DNA of 11,912 nucleotides from Gammaproteobacteria bacterium. Its GTDB lineage: Bacteria > Pseudomonadota > Gammaproteobacteria > UBA12402. Below the pieces are notes generated by a model. That model ran no database searches and was not told where the DNA came from. It was given only the letters and a program-made list of their open reading frames with translations. Made by a program: the position numbers and the translations under genes. Every line of letters starts with the position of its first letter. Within the stretch, counting starts at the first letter, position 1. Of this stretch, positions 1-6,159 are shown one piece after another. Location: the NCBI GenBank assembly GCA_028282395.1, contig JANQHY010000276.1:1-11912 (forward strand), read 5' to 3'.

Positions 1-874
1 GAAACTGGCGGTGAAACAGGCACTGTTTCAACAGATTGAGGAGCGTTTGCCAGCGCATGCCGTGATGGCAACCAATACTTCAAGTTTTCCGTTGGAAGAG
101 ATTGGCCAGGGATTAAAAGAGCCAGAGCGATTAATCGGCTTGCATTTTTTTAATCCGGTTCCGAAGATGCCACTCGTTGAAATTATTTGGAGCGAAAATA
201 GCCGTGCCGATATGGTTGAAAAAGGGTTGGCATTTGCTGGCCAGTTGGCAAAACAACCAATTAAAGTGAAGAGCTCGCCAGGATTTCTTGTCAATCGCTG
301 TTTAATGCCTTATATGGTTGAGGCGGTTAGACTCTATGCTGAAGGTGTTGTGCCGAGTGTGATTGATGCCGGCGCAAAAGATTTTGGGATGCCGATGGGA
401 CCACTAGAGCTAGGGGATGTAGTTGGCCTTGATGTTTTATTGGCTGTCGCAGAAAATATGTCGCAGCATTATAACTTAACGATTCCTGAGCAGCTACGTC
501 AGCTAATTGCTGAAGGGCGGTTGGGGAATAAGAGTGGTGGCGGTTTCTATCGTTCGCGCAGCGAGAAAAAAGCGAGTGAGAGCAGTATCAAAGCGTGTCG
601 ATATAGTTTAGACGAAATTGGCGAACGCTTGATCTTGCCAATGCTAAATGAGTGTGGTGCCTGTATGCGAGAAGGGATTATTGAAGATGCTGAACTGCTT
701 GATGGTGGTATGGTATTCGGTACCGGTTTTGCACCGTTTCGTGGTGGACCAATGCACTATGTTGATACCATTGGTGTGGAAAAATTGGTAACCGATATGA
801 AGCGTTGCGCAGAAAAATATGGTGACCACTTCACCCCTGATGACTACTGGTTAAGTCAGCTGCAATCTGATTAA
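1..874 (+). CDS. 3-hydroxyacyl-CoA dehydrogenase, C-terminal part of a FadB/FadJ-type multifunctional alpha subunit (5' partial)
   Basis: The reading frame is open to the left edge (codons from base 2), so the GTG at 11 is probably internal. About 291 residues are visible. They start inside the NAD-binding 3-hydroxyacyl-CoA dehydrogenase domain: ATNTSS, then GLHFFNPVPKMPLVEII, which carries the catalytic His (visible residue 48) and Glu (60) with the 12-residue spacing of FadB-type enzymes. SPGFLVNR and FGMPMGPLELGDVVGLDV follow in the first C-terminal domain, and GTGFAPFRGGP in a second. Two C-terminal domains are typical of the alpha subunit of the fatty-acid oxidation complex, which oxidises L-3-hydroxyacyl-CoA with NAD+ in the cytoplasm. 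A full alpha subunit would also have an N-terminal enoyl-CoA hydratase domain, which lies outside the window. No thiolase (fadA/fadI) follows; a hairpin ends the unit, so any thiolase is upstream or elsewhere. The family is certain; FadB versus FadJ versus a shorter dehydrogenase cannot be settled here. Confidence 0.93.
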   Translation, partial: KLAVKQALFQQIEERLPAHAVMATNTSSFPLEEIGQGLKEPERLIGLHFFNPVPKMPLVEIIWSENSRADMVEKGLAFAGQLAKQPIKVKSSPGFLVNRCLMPYMVEAVRLYAEGVVPSVIDAGAKDFGMPMGPLELGDVVGLDVLLAVAENMSQHYNLTIPEQLRQLIAEGRLGNKSGGGFYRSRSEKKASESSIKACRYSLDEIGERLILPMLNECGACMREGIIEDAELLDGGMVFGTGFAPFRGGPMHYVDTIGVEKLVTDMKRCAEKYGDHFTPDDYWLSQLQSD

Positions 875-876
875 TT

Positions 877-900
877 TGTAGTGGGTAGAAACCCACTACA
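877..900. terminator. Perfect hairpin between convergent genes, candidate bidirectional terminator
   Basis: TGTAGTGGGT (877-886), loop AGAA, ACCCACTACA (891-900): a perfect 10-bp stem with a 4-nt loop. It starts 3 nt after the dehydrogenase stop codon and ends 10 nt before the stop of the convergent minus-strand gene. Neither side has a clean T-tract, so intrinsic termination is likely from position and stem quality but not proven. Confidence 0.6.
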
Positions 901-910
901 TCATTAACAG

Positions 911-1330
911 TTAACAAACCCAATAGTTCAGGGTGGCACCATCAGGGTGATTAACTTTTATGTACTGCCCCTTTGTCAAATCAACAGTGCTTGTGCCTCT
1001 GCAACTATCACCACTAGTGCCAACGACTGCGTCTGGGTAAGTGCTACCGTCTTGTGCTTTTGCTTTTACACTAATTATTGTGACTGTTGATGCGGTAATG
1101 TTTTTAGTTGCCCAATTACCCAGATACTGCCCAGGCGTGCTAATCGATCCACTGGTACCATCATTGCCTGTGTACTGAACAGTGACTGACGAAATGGGAT
1201 TATAGCTCGAGCTATACACAGCATTTTCAAGAGTCAATGTATAGTTATCCGCCATTGCAACGCTAAAGAGACCAATTAACCCTGCCATAATAGCACCTAA
1301 GCCATATTTCTTGATGAGTGATTGTTTCAT
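911..1330 (-). CDS. Small secreted protein of unknown function (139 aa, signal peptide)
   Basis: The start at 1330 is preferred over an in-frame ATG at 1345 because GGAGG (complement of 1338-1342) lies 7 nt before it. The N-terminus has the form of a Sec signal peptide: basic MKQSLIKK, a hydrophobic stretch GLGAIMAGLIGLFSVAMA, and an AxA-type cleavage site (AMA|DN, around residue 27). The mature part is about 112 residues, rich in Ser, Thr, Gly and Tyr with alternating beta-like patterns (YTLTLENAVY, SSVTVQYTG, STVTIISVKAKA). It ends in Cys; this Cys and the one in GDSCRG could form a disulfide after export. I recognise no family. Periplasmic or extracellular location is a well supported inference. 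The gene converges on the dehydrogenase gene and has its own AT-rich upstream region. Confidence 0.85.
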   Translation of the reverse strand: MKQSLIKKYGLGAIMAGLIGLFSVAMADNYTLTLENAVYSSSYNPISSVTVQYTGNDGTSGSISTPGQYLGNWATKNITASTVTIISVKAKAQDGSTYPDAVVGTSGDSCRGTSTVDLTKGQYIKVNHPDGATLNYWVC

Positions 1331-1377
1331 TGTGTTGCCCTCCATATCGCTATAATATGTAGGTTATATTTAAACAA

Positions 1378-1383
1378 ATTATA
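1378..1383 (-). promoter_or_regulatory. Candidate -10 element for the secreted-protein gene
   Basis: A perfect TATAAT on the minus strand (ATTATA on plus) about 48 nt upstream of the chosen start, inside an AT-rich stretch. I see no good -35 hexamer at 16-18 nt. A second weaker box (TATTAT, 1352-1357) is closer to the gene. The choice between them is a guess. Confidence 0.35.
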
Positions 1384-1544
1384 GTATAGTGTTAATAAAG
1401 TTTTATCGATATTTATCTATCTAGCTGATTTTTAATAATAAATAATTCGAAAAGTGAAGTGTCTGGTTATTTCATCATACTGATGCTATCTTGTAGAGTA
1501 GCCTAGAGCTTATTTGCTATGGTAGAGTGTCGGAGACAATAACA

Positions 1545-1892
1545 ATGTTTTTTTATGTCATAAAAATTGGGATATCAGCGGTTCTAATTACATTGATATC
1601 AGAATTAGCTAAACGCAGTAGTGTATTGGCAGCATTGCTGGCCTCGTTACCGTTGGTATCGTTGTTAGCGATTTTGTGGTTACACTGGGAGGGAGAGGCA
1701 ACTACACGCATTATGCAATTGTCACACGATATTTTTTGGCTGGTTCTACCATCGCTGGTATTCTTTGTTACCTTTCCTCTCTGTCTACGTCAGAAGCTTA
1801 ATTTTTATCTAGCACTGATTATCTCTATGGCATTAACAGCGGCAGCCTACTTAGCCTTAATGTGGCTGTTGACACGACTTGGTAAGCTGTAG
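1545..1892 (+). CDS. DUF3147-type small inner-membrane protein (115 aa)
   Basis: The ATG at 1545 is chosen over an in-frame GTG at 1527: CGGAG (1531-1535) stands 9 nt before the ATG, and this start gives a compact protein. The sequence is almost wholly hydrophobic, with about four membrane segments: MFFYVIKIGISAVLITLI, then VLAALLASLPLVSLLAIL, then DIFWLVLPSLVFFVTFPL, then LALIISMALTAAAYLALMW. The SELAKRSSVLAALLASLPL stretch and the FWLVLPSLVFF stretch match my memory of the DUF3147 family, small membrane proteins without an assigned function. It is transcribed in the same direction as murG but separated from it by about 200 bp holding a palindromic repeat, so co-transcription is possible but not evident. 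Family assignment is from pattern memory. Confidence 0.8.
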   Translation: MFFYVIKIGISAVLITLISELAKRSSVLAALLASLPLVSLLAILWLHWEGEATTRIMQLSHDIFWLVLPSLVFFVTFPLCLRQKLNFYLALIISMALTAAAYLALMWLLTRLGKL

Positions 1893-1909
1893 CATATTTA
1901 GTAGTGATG

Positions 1910-2012
1910 GCTATGCACTCCTGTCGTCGCGAGGTGCATAGCACCGAAGCGATCCAGCAACAGTGTTGATAGTGATTTTGGGACTGGATTGCTTCGCTGT
2001 GCTCGCAATGAC
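1910..2012. repeat. Palindromic intergenic repeat with nested inverted repeats
   Basis: Outer arms: GTCGTCGCGAG...CGAAGCGATCCAG (1923-1957) and CTGGATTGCTTCG...GCTCGCAATGAC (1984-2012). The inner 13-nt cores (1945-1957 and 1984-1996) pair fully with one G-U wobble. A second perfect 9-bp inverted repeat is nested at the left end: GCTATGCAC (1910-1918) and GTGCATAGC (1934-1942). Read on the minus strand, the right arm gives CATTGCGAGCACAGCGAAGCAATCCAG, very close to the dispersed 'attgcgagc...gaagcaatccag' palindromes of many bacteria, including rickettsial-type palindromic elements. Other copies in this genome are expected but cannot be seen here. The minus-strand frame across it is open but lacks protein features. 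Confidence 0.75.
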
Positions 2013-2094
2013 AATGGGGGTATTTACCATGTCTAGAGTGCGAGTTGTAATATTTAGTGATTGTGGAATGAAAATAATAGGCGAGCATTAGCAG

Positions 2095-3162
2095 ATGGCG
2101 CAGCAGCGAATATTAATTATGGCCGGCGGAACCGGCGGACATGTTTTTCCAGCATTGACGGTGGCTAAACAGTTGCGTGCAGTTGGGCATGAGGTGATGT
2201 GGCTCGGTACGGCACAAGGTATGGAGAGTCAATTTGTGCCAGCGCAGAATATAGAGCTATTCACGATTTCGATGACTGGATTGCGACGCAGCGGTATCAA
2301 ACGCTGGTTGGTAATGCCATTTACCTTAACTCGTGCTGTCATACAAGCTGCGAATATTATACGTCGTTGTCGTCCTGATGTCGTGCTCGGTATGGGTGGT
2401 TTTGCCAGTGCCCCTGGCGGTCTAGTGGCACGTTTGTTAGGGAAGAAATTAGTACTGCATGAACAGAATGCTATTCCCGGTATGACGAATCGGTTGTTAC
2501 GACCACTTGCCCACCAAATAGGTACAGCCTTTCCACAGGCATTTAAACCTGGTCAACGTATTCATCCTATTGGCAATCCTTTGCGTGCAGATATCGTCAA
2601 CTTGCCGTCACCAGAACAGCGTTTTGCTAACCGTGATGGGCCACTCCGTATTTTGGTTTTAGGCGGTAGTCGTGGCGCTTTGGCGCTGAATAAATTAGTG
2701 CCGCAAGCTTTATCACAGCTGCCATTTGCAGTTGAAGTGCGCCATCAGAGCGGTGAGAGTCATATTGATGCTGCAAGAGAAGCCTATCAAGCTGCAGCCA
2801 TTTCTGCTGAAATTGTTGCCTTTATGGATGATATGGCGGCGGCTTATTGTTGGGCTGATCTGGTCATCTGTCGTGCCGGTGCAATGACCATTACTGAATT
2901 AACTGCAGTTGGTGTAGCATCCTTACTAATTCCGTATCCATTTGCGGTCGATGATCATCAGAGCGCGAATGCTAAGTTTCTTGTTGATGGCGGTGCAGCA
3001 AAACTTCTGCCACAAGCGACATTAACCGCAGATCAACTTAGTCAAGCTATTGCGGAGATGGCGGAACCACAACGGCGTTTACAGATGGCAAAATCCGCTA
3101 GAGCACTGTGTCAAGCTGATGCAGCAGAGCAATTAATGAATTTGGTTCTCAATGATAATTAA
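2095..3162 (+). CDS. murG: UDP-N-acetylglucosamine--N-acetylmuramyl-(pentapeptide) pyrophosphoryl-undecaprenol N-acetylglucosamine transferase MurG
   Basis: MurG transfers GlcNAc from UDP-GlcNAc to lipid I, giving lipid II, on the cytoplasmic face of the inner membrane. At 355 aa it equals the usual family length. Visible motifs in order: the glycine-rich loop GGTGGHVFPAL (residues 11-21), VLGMGGFASAPGG, LHEQNAIPGMTNRLL, the second glycine loop GGSRGALALN (190-199), and the UDP-GlcNAc-binding region RAGAMTITEL (260-269) followed by PYPFAVDDHQSANA. The ATG at 2095 has a weak AGGCGAG Shine-Dalgarno (2079-2085) 9 nt upstream and gives the standard MurG N-terminus. The stop overlaps the start of murC by 11 nt, so the two are surely co-transcribed and probably translationally coupled. 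A palindromic repeat lies upstream where ftsW would stand in a canonical dcw cluster. Confidence 0.98.
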   Translation: MAQQRILIMAGGTGGHVFPALTVAKQLRAVGHEVMWLGTAQGMESQFVPAQNIELFTISMTGLRRSGIKRWLVMPFTLTRAVIQAANIIRRCRPDVVLGMGGFASAPGGLVARLLGKKLVLHEQNAIPGMTNRLLRPLAHQIGTAFPQAFKPGQRIHPIGNPLRADIVNLPSPEQRFANRDGPLRILVLGGSRGALALNKLVPQALSQLPFAVEVRHQSGESHIDAAREAYQAAAISAEIVAFMDDMAAAYCWADLVICRAGAMTITELTAVGVASLLIPYPFAVDDHQSANAKFLVDGGAAKLLPQATLTADQLSQAIAEMAEPQRRLQMAKSARALCQADAAEQLMNLVLNDN

Positions 3163-4558
3163 TCAATTAATATTACCACAACGACTCCATTTTATTGGTA
3201 TTGGCGGTGCGGGAATGAGTGCGCTAGCGGAGTTATTGCACTATAACGGCTATAGCATTTCTGGTTCAGATTTGGTTATGAATGATGCAGTGAAACGGCT
3301 ACGTCAACATGGTGTAACAATCTATGAAGGTCATCACGCTAGCCAGATAGAGGGTGTTGAGCAAATCATCTTTTCTACAGCGATTGCTGATAATAATGTC
3401 GAGATTGTTGCAGCTCAACGACAGGGCATTCCATCCTGTCACCGTAGTGAACTATTAGCACAATTGGTACAAACGCATCACGGTATTGCGGTAATCGGTA
3501 GTCATGGAAAAACTACTACGGCTGCACTCATTACGTCGCTATTACATACGGCTGGATTGTCACCTGCTTTTGCTATTGGTGGTTTATTGCAACGGCCACT
3601 TGCGCCAGGTCAGCTTGATATGGCTGATCAACAGCAAGTGCGCTATTTAGTCACAGAAGCGGATGAGAGTGATGGCTCTTTCATGAATTTGCAACCTAAA
3701 ATAGTAGTTGTGACGAATATTGATGCTGATCACCTTAGCCATTATGGTGGTAAATTAGCTGCGCTACAGGATAGTTTTATTACGTTTTTAAAAACGCTTG
3801 GCCCTGAAGCAGTGGTATTACTCTGCCATGATGATCCATATTTGTTAGAGATTATCAATCAGATTAATTGTCGTGTGATAACTTACGGTTTTCATGATGA
3901 TGCTGATATTCGTGCTCAGGGATTTTATCAACATGGTGAAAAGAATTTTTTTCAACTCGAAGGCGTTACAAAGTTGCCAGTAGCGGTTGAGCTCAACCAG
4001 TTGCCAGGAAGGCATAATGTTGTCAACGCATTGGCAGCAGCGGCATTAGCAACAATAATAGATATTGATGTAGCAACTCTTGCTAAAACTTTTAAACAGT
4101 TTGCTGGTGTTGAGCGCCGCTTTCAATTATTTCAAAAAAATATTTTCTCTGCCAAAGGGGTGATGATAATCGAGGATTATGGCCATCACCCTAATGAATT
4201 GCGTGCAGTTATCGAGGCAATAATCAGTGGTTGGCCGGATAGACGGTTGGTAATGGTATTTCAACCACATCGCTTTAGTCGTACGCATGATCTTTTTACT
4301 GATTTTATTGCAGTGCTCTCTTCATTGACTAGTCTCTATTTATTGCCACTTTACAGTGCTGGAGAGAAAGAGATTATTGGTGCTTCATCATGGGACCTAT
4401 ATCAGGCATTAAAGCCACTGATGGCTGAGCGATTACAGTTTGTTGCGGACACTGCAACCTTAGTGCAGCGGCTTGAGCATGATATATGCCAGAACGATAT
4501 TATCTTAATGCAGGGAGCGGGCGACATACATGAAATGGCTCGGACACTGGTTAATTGA
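3152..4558 (+). CDS. murC: UDP-N-acetylmuramate--L-alanine ligase MurC
   Basis: MurC is the cytoplasmic ATP-dependent ligase that adds L-Ala to UDP-MurNAc, the first amino acid of the stem peptide. It is 468 aa, slightly shorter than the E. coli enzyme. Motifs in order: the N-terminal UDP-binding HFIGIGGAGMSALAELL (13-29), the P-loop GSHGKTTT (116-123), EADESDGSF (from 169), NIDADHLSHYGG, HNVVNALAAAALA, GVERRF, EDYGHHPNELRAVI, FQPHRFSRTHDLF, LPLYSAGE and the terminal GAGDI. All Mur-ligase signatures are intact. The ATG lies 11 nt inside murG, with no clear Shine-Dalgarno, which points to coupling. The next gene converges on murC, so murB, ddl and ftsQ do not follow as they do in many gammaproteobacteria. 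Confidence 0.98.
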   Translation: MIINQLILPQRLHFIGIGGAGMSALAELLHYNGYSISGSDLVMNDAVKRLRQHGVTIYEGHHASQIEGVEQIIFSTAIADNNVEIVAAQRQGIPSCHRSELLAQLVQTHHGIAVIGSHGKTTTAALITSLLHTAGLSPAFAIGGLLQRPLAPGQLDMADQQQVRYLVTEADESDGSFMNLQPKIVVVTNIDADHLSHYGGKLAALQDSFITFLKTLGPEAVVLLCHDDPYLLEIINQINCRVITYGFHDDADIRAQGFYQHGEKNFFQLEGVTKLPVAVELNQLPGRHNVVNALAAAALATIIDIDVATLAKTFKQFAGVERRFQLFQKNIFSAKGVMIIEDYGHHPNELRAVIEAIISGWPDRRLVMVFQPHRFSRTHDLFTDFIAVLSSLTSLYLLPLYSAGEKEIIGASSWDLYQALKPLMAERLQFVADTATLVQRLEHDICQNDIILMQGAGDIHEMARTLVN

Positions 4559-4577
4559 ATTGTACAACGAGAAGGGC

Positions 4578-4600
4578 GGGTAAGTAGTGATCAATTACCC
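4578..4600. terminator. Weak inverted repeat at the convergent murC / 441-aa gene junction
   Basis: GGGTAA (4578-4583) and TTACCC (4595-4600) form a 6-bp stem around an 11-nt loop, and the right arm lies in the last codons of the minus-strand gene. There is no T-tract. It is placed where a shared terminator would be expected between two convergent genes only 32 nt apart, but it is weak as a structure. Confidence 0.25.
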
Positions 4601-5916
4601 ATAGTCATACCACCTGTTGTATATTGGCCTTCAATCTCGTCATCATCTTCCCAAACAGGATCCTCTTGATACCCGGTTGTTGTCGTTTTAATTTGCAGCT
4701 CATCGTCATTATAATGATCAACTAATCTGTCACCATTTACTAATATGCTATTGCTTTGCAATGGATCATTGCTATTAAAAGCATCAAATTCATTAATATC
4801 CCCATTATCATCAAACATTGTTGTTGTATTGTCATGTTGTTGTCCCTCCATATAAATCATCTGGCCATCATCTTCATCTATTGTTACATTACCGTCATTA
4901 GCCGTGAGATTAACGTTTTCCATATTATTACTAAAAGATGAGGATGCCAGTGGTACAGCATTACTATTATTATGTTCAGCACTGATATTTTGATGAAAGC
5001 CATTCTCTGGATTGTAGCTTGGATCAATTTCACGAAGAGATGCAATCACTTCTGCCTCTAACTCTTTATCCATTTTAATATTTGCTAACTTAACATTGGA
5101 GTCTTTTACCAAGGTTATCGCCATCTGTTTATTGATCCATCTAGGGGTTCTTTTGTTTAACGTTAATTTCAATTTTGACGGATCACCACCTTGATTTTTG
5201 ACATAAAGCCTAGTCATCATTTGAACTTTCAAAACATCATTAGGTTTGTCAGGTTTGAGTTTATTAAGATTGCCACTATAAAACATCATGCCTCTCTCAA
5301 GGTATACGGATGTGCGCCCAGGTAGACGAACTCTAAATCCCGACTCGGTTTTTTCCACTTCAGTGTCTTTAACGCGACCCAATTTGGTCCTATACGTTCT
5401 GAAGTCGCGAAACTTATGCATCATCAGCATGTCTATAAGCTCATCCTCAACTACGTCAATATCTTGTGCAGGATTCGAGGCATTGTTAGCAATAAGATTT
5501 TCATTCGGTGAGGGTGGAGGAGAGATAGGTAGCATCTGTTTCTTTTTCTCATTCTTAGCAAGCGTCATGATTCTGTTACTGAAAGTGCTGGCGCTAGGTG
5601 TGCCGCCGCGACTATTAGCGAAGTCACTCTTTAACAGAGTACCGCCATTCTGTCTATCTTGGACTAAGATATCGTGAAGCTGCCTGATATCATTATAATC
5701 TTGCTGGTTACGAATAATTGGACTACTACCCATTCCCTGTACTGTGGTGCGACCGGCACCGCCCTTAATAAAAGTGTCGAACTCATTATAAAACTGGTCA
5801 GTAGAGATGAGTGTCGGATCGCTTGGATTTTGCAACGAGCGCCTTCCAGCAAGTGTGGTCTTGTAGAACTCTTGTAACATTCTATCTACATTGCCTGGAT
5901 TTTTAAGTTCATACAT
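4591..5916 (-). CDS. Unknown 441-aa acidic-tailed protein, candidate secreted effector
   Basis: I do not recognise a family. The ATG at 5916 has a good Shine-Dalgarno, AGGTGA (complement of 5923-5928), 6 nt upstream. There is no signal peptide or membrane segment. Residues 1-120 are polar and probably helical. A basic/Pro linker follows (KNEKKKQ, then PISPPPSPNE at 130-139). Residues about 155-300 look folded: FRVRLPGRTSVYLERGMMFY, then MTRLYVKNQGGDPSKLKLTL, then RWINKQMAITLV. This weakly recalls the LPD7-like alpha/beta domain of large polyvalent proteins. Residues 305-441 are low-complexity, rich in Asn and Asp, and end in an acidic block (EDPVWEDDDEIEG, 418-430) followed by QYTTGGMTMGN. 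The tail matches a module in the divergent 843-aa protein. An acidic C-terminal block resembles the E-block of Legionella Dot/Icm substrates. The effector role is inference; reality of the gene is well supported by length and start signals. Confidence 0.85.
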   Translation of the reverse strand: MYELKNPGNVDRMLQEFYKTTLAGRRSLQNPSDPTLISTDQFYNEFDTFIKGGAGRTTVQGMGSSPIIRNQQDYNDIRQLHDILVQDRQNGGTLLKSDFANSRGGTPSASTFSNRIMTLAKNEKKKQMLPISPPPSPNENLIANNASNPAQDIDVVEDELIDMLMMHKFRDFRTYRTKLGRVKDTEVEKTESGFRVRLPGRTSVYLERGMMFYSGNLNKLKPDKPNDVLKVQMMTRLYVKNQGGDPSKLKLTLNKRTPRWINKQMAITLVKDSNVKLANIKMDKELEAEVIASLREIDPSYNPENGFHQNISAEHNNSNAVPLASSSFSNNMENVNLTANDGNVTIDEDDGQMIYMEGQQHDNTTTMFDDNGDINEFDAFNSNDPLQSNSILVNGDRLVDHYNDDELQIKTTTTGYQEDPVWEDDDEIEGQYTTGGMTMGN

Positions 5917-5947
5917 TGTTTTTCACCTTTCCATCTACTCCCTCTTA

Positions 5948-5956
5948 ATTATATCA
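5948..5956 (-). promoter_or_regulatory. Extended -10 promoter of the 441-aa gene
   Basis: The minus strand reads TGATATAAT (complement of 5948-5956), a perfect TATAAT with the upstream TGn of an extended -10. Transcription would start near 5941, giving a leader of about 25 nt that contains the AGGTGA Shine-Dalgarno. No good -35 hexamer is seen at 16-18 nt, as is common for extended -10 promoters. Confidence 0.6.
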
Positions 5957-6016
5957 ATAATATAGAAAATAACAGGTATTTTATGAAAAAAAAGTAAGAA
6001 AAGGTTTATTTTAGGG

Positions 6017-6034
6017 CTTAAATGACTGATTAAG
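6017..6034. promoter_or_regulatory. Palindrome CTTAA-N8-TTAAG in the divergent control region
   Basis: CTTAA (6017-6021) and TTAAG (6030-6034) around an 8-nt centre. It is one of two similar CTTAA/TTAAG palindromes between the divergent promoters, the other at 6072-6097. It lies about 76 nt upstream of the predicted minus-strand start site and about 97 nt upstream of the plus-strand one. Operator function is inferred only from position and symmetry. Confidence 0.35.
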
Positions 6035-6071
6035 AATATTTAATATAAAACAATAGTTTATATCAAATAAC

Positions 6072-6097
6072 GCCACCTTAACATGCTATTAAGTGGC
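6072..6097. promoter_or_regulatory. Inverted repeat at the -35 region of the 843-aa gene, candidate operator
   Basis: GCCACCTTAA (6072-6081) and TTAAGTGGC (6089-6097): nine pairs with one bulged C, around CATGCTA. It spans about -59 to -34 relative to the predicted start site, where an activator would bind, and the promoter has no recognisable -35 hexamer. Its core CTTAA-N7-TTAAG repeats the design of the palindrome at 6017-6034. Confidence 0.45.
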
Positions 6098-6115
6098 CCT
6101 AAAGTCAAACATTTC

Positions 6116-6124
6116 TGTTATAAT
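6116..6124 (+). promoter_or_regulatory. Extended -10 promoter of the 843-aa gene
   Basis: TGTTATAAT: a perfect TATAAT (6119-6124) with the TGn extension. The predicted transcription start is about 6131, just after the upstream ATG at 6130. This argues for the ATG at 6160, which has its own AAGGA Shine-Dalgarno. No -35 consensus is present; an inverted repeat occupies that place. Confidence 0.65.
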
Positions 6125-6159
6125 ATTAGATGAGAAAAGTAAGAAAAAGGATAAGTTTA

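Noticed and set aside
1825..2088. 87-aa minus-strand ORF over the palindromic repeat
   Set aside because: It is open because the repeat happens to be stop-free on that strand; the His/Cys-rich translation is typical of repeat-derived spurious ORFs, and it overlaps the end of the DUF3147 gene.
5288..5677. 129-aa plus-strand ORF antisense to the 441-aa gene
   Set aside because: Shadow frame: no Shine-Dalgarno, no domain pattern, and fully inside a better supported gene.
6029..6048. TTAAGAAT-TTTAATAT direct repeat as a PmrA box
   Set aside because: The half-sites are imperfect and 10 bp apart, not the 11 bp of the Legionella/Coxiella consensus, and they lie too far from either predicted promoter.
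6130..6159. Upstream ATG giving an 853-aa version of the large protein
   Set aside because: It lies 6 nt after the -10 box, at or before the predicted transcription start, and has no Shine-Dalgarno. A leaderless start there cannot be excluded.
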